Positions 7,245 through 15,584 of a DNA stretch of 22,386 nucleotides are shown here, piece by piece. Numbering within the stretch: position 1 is the stretch's first letter; every line of letters starts with the position of its first letter. Below the pieces are notes generated by a model. The model had not been told where the DNA came from and made no database searches. It saw only the letters and a list, made by a program, of their open reading frames with translations. The position numbers and the translations under genes are program-made. Source of the stretch: Caldilineaceae bacterium (lineage in GTDB: Bacteria; Chloroflexota; Anaerolineae; Caldilineales; Caldilineaceae); contig JAPPKT010000341.1 of assembly GCA_028819675.1 (NCBI GenBank), positions 1 to 22,386 of the forward strand, in the 5' to 3' direction.

Positions 7245-8060
7245 ATGGGCCTTGTCTATTTTGGCGAACACTGTTTCGACACCTCGTTGATCGCCTTTGA
7301 CAAGGACGGTACGCTATTTGATTTTAATGCCAGCTGGCGTCCCAGGTTTCTTGAGGCGGCGGAGCGTCTCCTTTATCGGTTTTCGAATCGGACTGAGATG
7401 CAGGATGCGCTGTTTCGCACTTTGGGGTACAACGCGTCAGACGGCACTTTTGGCGAAGATGGACCGTTTGCAACAGCTACAAGCGAGGCGACGGCATATG
7501 CGGCGGCAACTGTGCTACACCAGTACTCTCGACCCACGTTGCCCTGGCATCAGTGCGAGCAGTTGGTAAGACTAGAGTTTGCGCCTCTGCTCGCAGACTC
7601 GATTGAACTCCTGCCGGTGAGGGAACTGGCTCCGCTCTTCTTTTCGCTACACGAGCAAGACATACGCGTCGCCGTCATTACGAGCGACGACAGGGCTCCA
7701 ACCGAGGCCACGCTGGCCAAGTTCGGAGTTTCCCGATTTGTCGACTATATCGGTTGTGGTGACAGCCCGGGACACCACAAACCGGCGCCCGACCAGTTGC
7801 TGGAGGCGACGAATCTGCTTGATGTTTCTCCGGCGCAGAGTGTAGTAGTAGGGGACTCGGCGACCGACCTTCAGATGGCCCGCGCAGCAGGCGCAGGGCT
7901 GGCGGTGGGGGTGCTAACGGGGGTAGGAAGCAGAGAAACGCTTTGTCCTATGGCCGATGTGGTCCTGGATTCGATTGCTGAGATTCGAGTGGGCGTTAGT
8001 CCGCCTGATGAACGACTACGTGAGCCTGACCGTTCGTCAAATCGGCCAAGCGAACTTTGA
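7245..8060 (+). CDS. HAD-superfamily hydrolase, phosphoglycolate phosphatase-like
   Basis: The 271-residue product carries all four HAD motifs. Motif I is FDKDGTL with nucleophile D19 and acid/base D21; motif II is VITSDD (T146/S147); motif III is the lysine in GHHKPAPDQ (K179); motif IV is VVVGDSATDLQMA (D204, D208). A helical cap of the C1 type fits between motifs I and II. Such enzymes dephosphorylate small phosphate esters; the substrate is not readable from sequence. I chose ATG 7245; an upstream in-frame TTG at 7173 would overlap the LCP gene and add residues not typical of the family. No convincing SD is seen. The 3' end overlaps the converging yigZ gene by 65 bp, giving this protein a charged C-terminal tail. 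Confidence 0.87.
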   Translation: MGLVYFGEHCFDTSLIAFDKDGTLFDFNASWRPRFLEAAERLLYRFSNRTEMQDALFRTLGYNASDGTFGEDGPFATATSEATAYAAATVLHQYSRPTLPWHQCEQLVRLEFAPLLADSIELLPVRELAPLFFSLHEQDIRVAVITSDDRAPTEATLAKFGVSRFVDYIGCGDSPGHHKPAPDQLLEATNLLDVSPAQSVVVGDSATDLQMARAAGAGLAVGVLTGVGSRETLCPMADVVLDSIAEIRVGVSPPDERLREPDRSSNRPSEL

Positions 8061-8616
8061 ATGTTTCCACGTACTTGGTCGGCATCTTCAGCCGATATGA
8101 AGCCGCGACGGCAAAACTGGCATCCACGACTTCGGCGGAAAACTCAGGCAACATGCGCTGAAAGAGAGTGACATCGCGATGAGCGATGACCGCCTCTACT
8201 TCCGCCATCGGCATCTTTTCGACCCGGGGAAGGGTATCCAGGGCGGATTTGACGCCACCGCTGTAGGCTCTCACCAGTCCTCCCTTGCCTAGTTTGACGC
8301 CTCCAAAGTAGCGGGTAACCACGGCGACAATGTCGCCGATTCCGCTGTGAAGAAGGACAGTGAGCATTGGACGGCCGGCAGTACCGTGGGGTTCGCCGTC
8401 ATCGCTCATCCCGGCATGGCCGGTTGAACCCGGTGGGCCGACGACGTATGCCCAGCAGTTGTGGTTGGCGGTATCGAACTCGGCGCGGACTCCCTTGATG
8501 AAATCTCTCGCGTCTTCGACCGCGGGGGCGGGCCCCACGGTCGTGATGAAATGGCTGCGACGAATTTTCTCATCGACCCGGTGATGGGAGGCAGGTATCG
8601 TGTATTCCTGGTTCAT
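7996..8616 (-). CDS. yigZ: YigZ/IMPACT family protein (UPF0029)
   Basis: The 206-residue protein matches the bacterial YigZ family in length and signature. It has ANHNCWAYVVG, the block SDDGEPHGTAGRPML, and VVTRYFGGVKLGKGGLVRAYS split between the N-terminal IMPACT domain and a smaller C-terminal domain. Eukaryotic IMPACT regulates the translation kinase Gcn2; the bacterial role is not established. The ATG at 8616 gives the usual family N-terminus (an in-frame GTG at 8658 is possible but adds unaligned residues). It is the last of three minus-strand genes (GNAT, MATE, YigZ), 222 bp after the MATE stop. Its last 65 bp lie under the end of the HAD gene on the other strand. Confidence 0.9.
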   Translation of the reverse strand: MNQEYTIPASHHRVDEKIRRSHFITTVGPAPAVEDARDFIKGVRAEFDTANHNCWAYVVGPPGSTGHAGMSDDGEPHGTAGRPMLTVLLHSGIGDIVAVVTRYFGGVKLGKGGLVRAYSGGVKSALDTLPRVEKMPMAEVEAVIAHRDVTLFQRMLPEFSAEVVDASFAVAASYRLKMPTKYVETFKVRLADLTNGQAHVVVHQAD

Positions 8617-8838
8617 TTCCTGGAGCTTGTCCGGTGGACTTGCGGAACGGGCCGGCACTGGGTTGCAGGTGATAGCAGGCGGAGGAAAATTGCGGACTCA
8701 CTGCTATCTCGTCAGTAAACTTTCTGCACCCAGGTGGGGTTCTCCTGCCCCTTTCTGAGAGCACGGGGTCCAAGGAATCGCTTGGCGAGAATTGCGATTG
8801 TTCGGCCGAGTCGACTGAGTCTTCTCAGGAATGAAGGG

Positions 8839-10263
8839 TCATTGCGTTCCGACGGCTTCGGCTTGTGTGAAGTGTTGTGTACTCTCATCCGCCACTTCCG
8901 ACCACTCCTTTACTGCACGCCTGAAACGTTTCCAGAGAACTACGGCCATGACAGGAGACGTGAGAAGGAAGACACCCCAAACGTGGGCGATCCCTCCGTT
9001 GAAATAGGTCACGGCCAGCCAGGCGATCAACATCGTGGACCAGATTCCGCCAGTATTGGCGCGCAGTGGAAAGCTTGTGTTGCCCATACCACGCAGTGCG
9101 CCTGACTGAACAAACAGGACTGCCCAGAAGGGTTGGGCCAGGGCCACCACCTGAATGGCGGCGACGCCAGCGTGTACAACGGCATCTTCCTGGCTGAACA
9201 GCCGCATTATAGGCTCGGCCAGGAGGTATGAGACTACCCCCATGGCCGCCATCCAGATTGCTGCCCAGCGTGTGGCGATGGAGGCCGCCTCTGCAGCTTC
9301 CTCCGGTTCGTGCGCACCGACAGACTGTCCAACCAGGGCCGTGGCAGCAATGGCAAAGCCGAAGCCGGGAAGGAAGGACAAGGAGAGAACGTTGAAGGCG
9401 ATGCGATGGGAGGCGAGGGCCGCAGTTCCCAGGGTAGCGACGATTGCCGTCATCATCGTAAACCCGGCAGAAGTGAGAAGCTGCTCCAGTGCTGCCGGTA
9501 CGCCAATTCGCAGCACTGAGGAGGCCACGCTGAATTCTGGCAGCCAATTGCTCCCTGAAATTGAGACGCCTTTGCGGCCACGCCACATGACGAATACGAG
9601 AAGGGCTGCTGCCAGCAAGCGTGAGAGGAAAGTGCCCCAAGCGCTACCCACCGCACCGAGCGCGGGCAAGCCGGCGACGCCAAAGATCAGCCCATATGTC
9701 AGGAACACATTTACGAAATTGGCAAGGGCCGTCACCCGCATTGGTGTTTGCGAATCACCCAAACCGCGTAGGGCGCCGCCGCCAATCATGAGAACGATCA
9801 ACACGACGACGGTTGCCATGGTGACTTGAAGGTATTCTTTGCCGATGCTTGCCACGTCGGCCTCAACGCCGAACAGGGCGATTACGGGACCCGCCAGGAA
9901 GAACCCTATTAGGGCCAGGGGCAGCGAAAGAATAACGCTCCAGACAATCGACTGACGCGCCAGTCGCGCCGCCTCCGCAAGCTTGCCGGCGCCGTACGCT
10001 TGCGCGACAAGGACGCTGCTGCCGACGCTCAGGGCGCCCAACGCAGCGATTATGAAGAAGAGGACCTGCACAGAGGCGCCGACCCCTGCGATTGCAGCGG
10101 TGCTCAACTGGGCAACCATCCAGGTGTCGACGACCATCAACATGGTCTCGAGGAAGCTCTCGCCGATTACAGGCCAAGCAAGATTGAAGACGCGCTTTTG
10201 CGCGGACGGGCGCGAGCTTTCGGCAGTGCTAGCGGACACTGCGCCGGTAGCCGAATCATCCAT
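8839..10263 (-). CDS. MATE family multidrug/cation antiporter
   Basis: The 474-residue product is a polytopic membrane protein with about 12 hydrophobic segments in two homologous halves, the MATE pattern. The first helix region (FNLAWPVIGESFLETMLMVVDTWMV region, about 26-50) and the segment GGGALRGLGDSQTPMRV, mirrored by GALRGMGNTSFPLR in the second half, are typical of the NorM/DinF group. MATE proteins export cationic drugs or metabolites in exchange for Na+ or H+. The ATG at 10263 is backed by a GGGGAG SD about 9 nt upstream and by an extended -10 at 10317-10325. The N-terminal 20 residues are polar. The gene lies 104 bp after the GNAT gene on the same strand. Confidence 0.93.
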   Translation of the reverse strand: MDDSATGAVSASTAESSRPSAQKRVFNLAWPVIGESFLETMLMVVDTWMVAQLSTAAIAGVGASVQVLFFIIAALGALSVGSSVLVAQAYGAGKLAEAARLARQSIVWSVILSLPLALIGFFLAGPVIALFGVEADVASIGKEYLQVTMATVVVLIVLMIGGGALRGLGDSQTPMRVTALANFVNVFLTYGLIFGVAGLPALGAVGSAWGTFLSRLLAAALLVFVMWRGRKGVSISGSNWLPEFSVASSVLRIGVPAALEQLLTSAGFTMMTAIVATLGTAALASHRIAFNVLSLSFLPGFGFAIAATALVGQSVGAHEPEEAAEAASIATRWAAIWMAAMGVVSYLLAEPIMRLFSQEDAVVHAGVAAIQVVALAQPFWAVLFVQSGALRGMGNTSFPLRANTGGIWSTMLIAWLAVTYFNGGIAHVWGVFLLTSPVMAVVLWKRFRRAVKEWSEVADESTQHFTQAEAVGTQ

Positions 10264-10316
10264 TCAGATGCTCCCCTTAGGGCCTTTAGGCGTGGGAAGA
10301 TAAGTAAACGAACTTC

Positions 10317-10325
10317 AGTGTATCA
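10317..10325 (-). promoter_or_regulatory. Extended -10 promoter of the MATE gene
   Basis: On the minus strand TGA precedes TACACT (10317-10322). The predicted start near 10310 leaves a leader of about 47 nt containing the SD. No good -35 was found, so it rests on the extended -10 alone. Confidence 0.4.
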
Positions 10326-10367
10326 GACTGTCGTGATGTCCGCATTTTTGGGCGACTCCGTTTGTGC

Positions 10368-11162
10368 TTACGAGTCCGTGTCGCCGGCCGACCAGAAGAA
10401 TTCCTCTTCCTGAAAGCCGGTTCCAAAGCCCAGGTTTTGGTAGAACTGTTCAGCGTCACCGGTCTGCAGTCCTACATGTGAGTACCCATGGTTCCTTGAA
10501 TGGTGCAGCAGTTGGTTTGCAAGCGCGCTGGCAAAGCCGTTGCCCCGAAAGCGAGGAGGCGTGGACAGATCATAGATTCCTGCGATGCCGCCGGCGAGGA
10601 TCAGGGTGGCTGTGGTTACCACCTCTTGATCGATCTGTCCGATGTAGTTGGTTACCTGGGCTCGATGGCCGAGACCATGGCGGCGGAAGGCATCGTACCA
10701 TCTCTGGGCGGCGCGCTGGGATGTGCCGAAGCCGCGGGCTGATGCGGTCCACCAAGCCCGCAAGCCAGGCAGATCCTGGACAGGGCAGATGTTCAGCAAA
10801 GAAGGAGGCTTGTTTTCTGGTAGGTGCTGCAACCCTCGAAACATCCAGAGATCGCCTCGTCCCGCAATCAAGCCTCTCTGTTTCAGCCTGTCGCGCAGGT
10901 CACCGGGTCTGTCCCGGGGGAAGTGCAGCCAACGGATGCCCCCCGTCAGACTGCTGATCGTGGAAAGAAGGGAATCGATCCTTTGTTCCGCGTCTTCAGT
11001 AGGGAAGTTGGTGCGCAGGATGTGGTTTCCCGGCGGTCCGTTAGCGACGATCCATGCGGACTCCTGGTCGACATGAACTTGGATTCCGTGCTGGTTGTGA
11101 AAGAGTCGGAAATACTCGATGTAGTTCAGCCGCAGGGCTTCGATCAGGTCAGAGTTATTCAT
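10368..11162 (-). CDS. GNAT family N-acetyltransferase
   Basis: The C-terminal third carries a GNAT fold: a beta strand VVTTATLILAGGIAGIYDLST leads into the acetyl-CoA pyrophosphate-binding motif PRFRGNGFASALANQLL (the R-x-x-G-x-G/A signature), then YSHVGLQTGDAEQFYQNLGF, a typical motif B ending in YxxLGF. The N-terminal half (LIEALRLNYIEYFRLF and on) has no obvious match and may be a degenerate GNAT copy, as in two-domain members. Substrate unknown. I start at ATG 11162 (264 aa); an ATG at 11231 would add 23 residues and neither has an SD. It is the first of a minus-strand trio with the MATE exporter and YigZ, which could suggest acetylation plus export, but the 104-bp gap and separate MATE promoter weaken that. 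Confidence 0.82.
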   Translation of the reverse strand: MNNSDLIEALRLNYIEYFRLFHNQHGIQVHVDQESAWIVANGPPGNHILRTNFPTEDAEQRIDSLLSTISSLTGGIRWLHFPRDRPGDLRDRLKQRGLIAGRGDLWMFRGLQHLPENKPPSLLNICPVQDLPGLRAWWTASARGFGTSQRAAQRWYDAFRRHGLGHRAQVTNYIGQIDQEVVTTATLILAGGIAGIYDLSTPPRFRGNGFASALANQLLHHSRNHGYSHVGLQTGDAEQFYQNLGFGTGFQEEEFFWSAGDTDS

Positions 11163-11709
11163 CAGGTGGGGTAGTCGCGTGCTGGGTCCGATTGCATAGA
11201 AGTGGGTCTTTGCAGGAGCCAACAAGAGCATGTTCGTTCAGGCAGGCCACTTTGTGCTCCAACTAATCCGTGATATAGTCGGGCTGGGCGAGAGATTCTC
11301 CCTCGAGGCGGCTCTCTGTCGGCAGATCTGAGTGCGCATTATCTCAGAATTGCGTGCGCAGGCATACTTTGTCCGGCCCCACTTCACCTGAATCACAACA
11401 CCAGAGATGGCAACAGGATGTCTTGCGCTGCGAGTGAGTGAGGGCGTGTTTTTTGCCCTTGAGGGGATAGAGGGTCTCTTGGAACTGCGCCTGTCTCTTT
11501 TGTCGTTGGAGAGCAAATAACAGTTTAGGAGTGAGATGTTGGTGCCAGCGCCACGGCTGCCAGACTTGTAGCCGCCACGCAGTGGACGTGCAAACGCTTT
11601 GTCCGGATGGACAAGGTCAGAGTACTTTGGTCGATTGCAATTGGGACCGGGCTCGGTCCTCCATTACAAACATAATCGGCATCCATTTGGCTGTTTGAAG
11701 GAGTATACA
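11163..11709. other. Intergenic region between GNAT and lipoprotein genes
   Basis: About 480-547 bp, depending on the GNAT start, hold no credible gene; short frames here give arginine/serine-rich products without domains. Two perfect hairpins stand close together near its right end: TTGTCC-GGAT-GGACAA at 11599-11614 and GGACCG-GGCT-CGGTCC at 11644-11659. TACAAA at 11665-11670, 18 nt after TTGGGA (11641-11646), is a weak promoter candidate for the lipoprotein gene. No tRNA or known riboswitch recognised. Confidence 0.55.
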
Positions 11710-14085
11710 ATGCCACTCCCCCCCTTACGGCGAGTATTCTCTTTAGCGCTATTGCTGTCACTCTTTCTCAGTGGCTGTGCGCAGACTGTTATGTGGCCTG
11801 TTTCGGCAACGCCAACGATTTCAGTTCGGTCAGAGGAGGCGGCCGACCTGGTGGTTCTTGCGAACCAACTTGCCACAGAGTACGGCTTGGTCCAGGACCT
11901 GGGCCCGCTTGTATTCGTGCAACCGGTTGAGGACCCTGGCGGCGACAGTCCTCTATTTGTAGCCCACACCCACGGCTTTCCCCCAGACGATCCTTCTTTC
12001 AGACAAAAGGTCTCGATCCATGCGGCCTTGCCGGACGGCTGGCGGACATTGGGACGCGTGGAGCTGGAGTGCGCCGAATACCTGAATGAATTCTCAGTGG
12101 AACAGGTAGACATAGAGCCCGTCAACGTCTGGCTGACGGTTACCGGCGGCGTTGGCGCCCATAGCGGTTGCCTAGAACTCTTGAGGTGGGATGGTGAAGA
12201 GTTTACAGTCATAATCAGCGGATTCAGCAGCAGTCCGGATAGTGGCTGGCTAACTGACCTAAACGGTGACGGCCGGTTGGACCTGCTTTTGAACAACAGC
12301 GATCCTTACATTTTTTGCTATGCCTGCGGCGTTCGACAGTATTGGGCACAACTCTACTATTGGGACGGACAGACGCTGATGGAAGTTACGCCAACTCCAC
12401 TGGCCGAAGATCAGCCCAAAGAACTGCGCGCATTCAATGATCGCGCGGCGGCGTTGGCCGCCGCCAGCCTGTTCGCCGACGCATTGGAGCAGATCGAACA
12501 GGCAGAGGCCATAGCGCCTGAGAACGCCACAGTCGCCTGGAACGCGATTTGGATCCGCCACCACCTTGAGGCCAGTCGGGAAGAGGCTTCTTCCAGTTCC
12601 TACCCCCTATTGAACCACGTATTTTCCGGTGACTGGGAAGAGGCATTTGATTCTCTGTGGGGGGTTGGCCCGCCGACCCTTTTCAGCGGCGAGCCGATCC
12701 CAAGTGAGTCTGCAGCTTCGGGGTTCGACCACCGGGTGGGCGTACTACTTGCCCAATATGCCGATACCGCCTTGGCGCTGCAGCCTGAACGGGCGGCGGT
12801 CCACGCTCTGGGCGCGTGGGGACGCTTTCTGATCGATCCAGATGATCCAGCTGTGCTGTCGGGCTTGCAACGGGCGGGAGAGCTGGCGACGGCTGACGAC
12901 CGCTTCGAGGAGCTAGTAAATGTCTTCAGGGGTCGGACCCGAGCGGTGTCGACGCCGCCTACAGCGACACCACTTCTCAGCGCTGAGGCGCTTCAAAGCC
13001 AACTGGCCAGCGAATATGGGTCGGTGCAGGACGCGTCGCGAGGCGTGGCTGTCCAACAGTTGCAAGCCGAGGGAGAGGAGAGCCTGTTCGCAGCCTATTC
13101 TTTCGGGCTCCCTCCGTTGAGTCCCTCGGCGATGCACACAGTGTCGATCCACGAGGCCAGGGAGAGCGGCTGGTTGGAGCGGGACCGTGTGGAGCTCGAC
13201 TGTGTGAACTACCTGGACGAACACTCACTGGAACAGGTAGCGATAGAACCTTCGGGCCTTTGGCTGGCCGTGCAAGGCGGGGCAGGCGCGCACGGCGGTT
13301 GTCTCGAGATATTGCGCTGGGACGGCCAAGCATTGTCGCTTGTAATAAGCAGCTTCAACAGTATCCCTGACGCAGGTTCGGTGACAGACCTGAATGGCGA
13401 CGGTCGATTGGATCTCTTGTTGAACAACAGCGATCCGTACATTTTCTGTTACGCCTGCGGCCTGCAGCTCTACCAGGCGCGGTTCTTCCATTGGGATGGG
13501 GAGAAACTCGCGGAGGCCGCCCCCAGACTGTTGCCGGAGGACCGCCCCGTCCACTTGCGCGCAATTAACAGCCATGCCCTGGCGCTGGCGGAGGCGGGAT
13601 TGTACGCCGATGCGCTCGACGAGATTGAGCGCGCCGAAATCGCGGCGCCGTCCGACCAGACTGTCAAATGGAACGCGCTCTGGGTCCGCCATCACCTAGA
13701 GGTGAGCCGCCAGCTTGCGCGTGTCAGTCCATTTCCGCTACTAAGCCACGTATTTGCGGGCGACTGGGGCTTTTCCTTCGAGGTCTTGTGGTCGATGGGA
13801 TCTTCGACCTTGTTCAGCGAGACACCGATTTCCGCCAACTCAGCAGCCTACGGATTTGAACAGACGGTCGGTCACCTATTGGTCCAGTACGGCAATAGCG
13901 CGTTACTCGTTCAGCCAGAGAGGGCGGACATTCATGCGTTGGGCGCTTGGGGCCGTTTCTTACTAGACAGAGACGATCCGGCGGTCCTTTCCGGATTGGA
14001 GAAATCGGCAGAGCTGTCTCCCAGTGATTCCCGCTTCGCCGAACTGGCGGCGGCATATAAGAAATGGAAGGGGGAGGGAAATTGA
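11710..14085 (+). CDS. Large lipoprotein with two tandem VCBS/FG-GAP-like + TPR-like units
   Basis: The 791-residue product starts with a lipoprotein signal peptide: RR, a hydrophobic stretch, and the lipobox LSGC with the modified Cys at residue 23. ATG 11710 is set by AAGGAG six bases upstream; further upstream in-frame starts would bury the signal. The mature protein is two copies of one unit, about residues 49-406 and 427-783, offset by 377 residues. Each unit has a beta-rich part ending in DLNGDGRLDLLL, a D-x-N-x-D calcium-binding loop as in FG-GAP/VCBS repeats, followed by a near-invariant NNSDPYIFCYACG. Then comes a helical TPR-like segment (AxxLFADALEQIEQAEAIAP) and a closing WGRFLxDxDDPAVLSGL helix pair. 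It is probably displayed outside the membrane. Function unknown. The fumarase genes follow after 87 bp but need not be related. Confidence 0.85.
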   Translation: MPLPPLRRVFSLALLLSLFLSGCAQTVMWPVSATPTISVRSEEAADLVVLANQLATEYGLVQDLGPLVFVQPVEDPGGDSPLFVAHTHGFPPDDPSFRQKVSIHAALPDGWRTLGRVELECAEYLNEFSVEQVDIEPVNVWLTVTGGVGAHSGCLELLRWDGEEFTVIISGFSSSPDSGWLTDLNGDGRLDLLLNNSDPYIFCYACGVRQYWAQLYYWDGQTLMEVTPTPLAEDQPKELRAFNDRAAALAAASLFADALEQIEQAEAIAPENATVAWNAIWIRHHLEASREEASSSSYPLLNHVFSGDWEEAFDSLWGVGPPTLFSGEPIPSESAASGFDHRVGVLLAQYADTALALQPERAAVHALGAWGRFLIDPDDPAVLSGLQRAGELATADDRFEELVNVFRGRTRAVSTPPTATPLLSAEALQSQLASEYGSVQDASRGVAVQQLQAEGEESLFAAYSFGLPPLSPSAMHTVSIHEARESGWLERDRVELDCVNYLDEHSLEQVAIEPSGLWLAVQGGAGAHGGCLEILRWDGQALSLVISSFNSIPDAGSVTDLNGDGRLDLLLNNSDPYIFCYACGLQLYQARFFHWDGEKLAEAAPRLLPEDRPVHLRAINSHALALAEAGLYADALDEIERAEIAAPSDQTVKWNALWVRHHLEVSRQLARVSPFPLLSHVFAGDWGFSFEVLWSMGSSTLFSETPISANSAAYGFEQTVGHLLVQYGNSALLVQPERADIHALGAWGRFLLDRDDPAVLSGLEKSAELSPSDSRFAELAAAYKKWKGEGN
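11854..12927 (+). repeat. Lipoprotein internal unit, copy 1
   Basis: Encodes residues about 49-406 of the lipoprotein. Pairs with the unit at 12988-14058. The best-kept part is 12256-12330, the calcium-loop and CYAC segment, where the two copies agree at nearly every residue although many third codon positions differ. That pattern shows purifying selection on protein rather than a recent DNA duplication. Confidence 0.85.
12988..14058 (+). repeat. Lipoprotein internal unit, copy 2
   Basis: Encodes residues about 427-783 of the lipoprotein. Its conserved core is at 13387-13461. It is linked to copy 1 by a short Thr/Pro/Ala-rich stretch (STPPTATP, about 414-421). Confidence 0.85.
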
Positions 14086-14172
14086 GGAGCCGGGTGGTCA
14101 GAAAGGAAAGCAGTTTGGTGGTCGACGTACCTGTTACTTGCACTCTTCAGCGAACAGAAGGGAGTCGTAGCC

Positions 14173-15009
14173 TTGCGAACAATCGATGTCGGTGAGGTTA
14201 GACAGGCGGTAGGTGAACTCCTACGCCATTCTGCACACAGCTTGCCTGAGGACTATCTGGAGGCGATGCGTACGGCACGCGTTCAGGAGCGTTCGCCGAC
14301 CGGCCAAGAGGTCATTGAACTTCTGCTAGAGAACGCCGCCTACGCGGAAACAGAGACGGTACCCACATGCCAGGATACGGGTATGGCGATTCTGTTTGTT
14401 GAAGTCGGTCAAGACGTGCATTTCAGCGGAGGGGAGATCGATGCGGCATTGCAGGATGCGACCCGCGATGCCTATGCGGATCTGCGAAAATCGGTTGTAA
14501 GCGATCCGCTGCTGCGAGTCAACTCTGGCGACAACACGCCAGCATTGATACATTGGGAGATCGTTGCCGGAGACAGGCTGCGAATAAGCACGTTGCAGAA
14601 GGGCTTCGGGGCGGAACTCATGAGCCGAGCCCAGATGTTCCCGCCGGCCATTGGGGAAGAGGGAGTACAGCGGTTCGTTATAGAGACAATTGAGAAGGCA
14701 GGTCCTAATGCTTGCCCACCCCTAATTGTGGGCGTCGGCATTGGCGGGTCATTTGACACTGTGGGGTTGGCGGCGAAAAGAGCTTTGCTGCGTCCGATCG
14801 GAAGCGTAAGTCCTGAACCGCACGTGGCAAGACTTGAGGCCGAACTTGTCGACGCCATCAACGGACTGGGGATCGGACCGCAAGGGCTGGGTGGCGTTGT
14901 TACCGCGCTGGCCGTCCATGTCGAAGTTCTGGCGACGCACATCGCGGCTTTGCCGGTTGCAGTGAACCTGAACTGCTCTGCGCCGCGGCGAGCAACATTG
15001 GAGATGTGA
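14173..15009 (+). CDS. Class I (Fe-S) fumarate hydratase / tartrate dehydratase, alpha subunit
   Basis: The 278-residue product matches the N-terminal domain of class I fumarases, which hydrate fumarate to malate in the citric acid cycle using a [4Fe-4S] cluster. The three cluster cysteines are recognisable: C66 in PTCQDTG, C181 in NACPPLIVG and C268 in NCSAPRRAT. The block RVNSGDNTPALIHWEI and GVGIGGSFDTVGLAAK are also characteristic. Homologous enzymes with the same two-subunit layout dehydrate L-tartrate, so the substrate is not certain; a housekeeping fumarase is the simpler reading. The frame opens with a TTG codon at 14173, supported by AAGGGAG eight bases upstream. The stop overlaps the beta subunit start as TGATG. 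Confidence 0.9.
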   Translation: MRTIDVGEVRQAVGELLRHSAHSLPEDYLEAMRTARVQERSPTGQEVIELLLENAAYAETETVPTCQDTGMAILFVEVGQDVHFSGGEIDAALQDATRDAYADLRKSVVSDPLLRVNSGDNTPALIHWEIVAGDRLRISTLQKGFGAELMSRAQMFPPAIGEEGVQRFVIETIEKAGPNACPPLIVGVGIGGSFDTVGLAAKRALLRPIGSVSPEPHVARLEAELVDAINGLGIGPQGLGGVVTALAVHVEVLATHIAALPVAVNLNCSAPRRATLEM

Positions 15010-15584
15010 TGTCAAGAACAGTGCAGGCGCCCCTTGACGAGGCCACGGTGAAGTCGCTGCGGGCAGGTGAACGGGTCGTAATGACGGGCACGATTTACGC
15101 TGCCAGGGACGCTGCGCACAAGCGGCTGGTGGCGGCGCTGGAGAGGGATGAAGAGTTACCTATACCTCTGTCGGGCCAGGTCATTTACTACGTAGGGCCG
15201 GCGCCGGCCAAACCGGGCGCGGTCATTGGGCCGGCCGGGCCAACTACTAGCGGCCGCATGGACCCATATACTTTGCCTCTGTTGGAGCGAGGCGTTGCCG
15301 GTCTAATCGGCAAGGGAAGTCGTTCGGAGGAGGTCAAGCAGGGCCTCGTGCGTCACGGGGCGGTCTATTTTGGGGCTGTTGGGGGCGCTTCCGCCTTGCT
15401 TGCCCGCCAGATTCGCAGTAGCCGCCTGCTTGCCTATCCCGATCTTCTAAGCGAGGCGGTGCGTGAGCTGGAGGTGGAAGAGTTCCCGTTGATCGTGATC
15501 AACGATTGCCACGGTGGCGACGCTTATCTGACTGCCAGGGAAGCCTATCGCAGGGACGGCGAAGGTACTCAGCGGTCCAGGTAG
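15009..15584 (+). CDS. Class I (Fe-S) fumarate hydratase / tartrate dehydratase, beta subunit
   Basis: The 191-residue product matches the C-terminal domain of class I fumarases. It has [20 protein letters not shown], the signature [28 protein letters not shown] and LIGKG, then [15 protein letters not shown] near the end, where family members have a DDKGND-like stretch. It forms the active site with the alpha subunit. I chose ATG 15009 rather than the adjacent GTG 15006: it makes a TGATG overlap with the alpha stop and has GGAG five bases upstream, predicting coupled translation. The last 16 bp overlap the 3' end of galT on the opposite strand. Confidence 0.9.
   Translation: MSRTVQAPLDEATVKSLRAGERVVMTGTIYAARDAAHKRLVAALERDEELPIPLSGQVIYYVGPAPAKPGAVIGPAGPTTSGRMDPYTLPLLERGVAGLIGKGSRSEEVKQGLVRHGAVYFGAVGGASALLARQIRSSRLLAYPDLLSEAVRELEVEEFPLIVINDCHGGDAYLTAREAYRRDGEGTQRSR

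Noticed and set aside
8800..8835. CTGAG-AAGA-CTCAG hairpin after the MATE stop as a terminator
   Set aside because: Five-base stem and no T-run; too weak to call.
9155..9829. A 224-codon plus-strand open frame
   Set aside because: Antisense to the MATE gene; composition (Ala/Thr/Arg) is what reverse-strand reading of a membrane protein gives.
11238..11516. A 92-codon minus-strand open frame in the intergenic region
   Set aside because: Arg/Ser-rich product, no SD, no domain.
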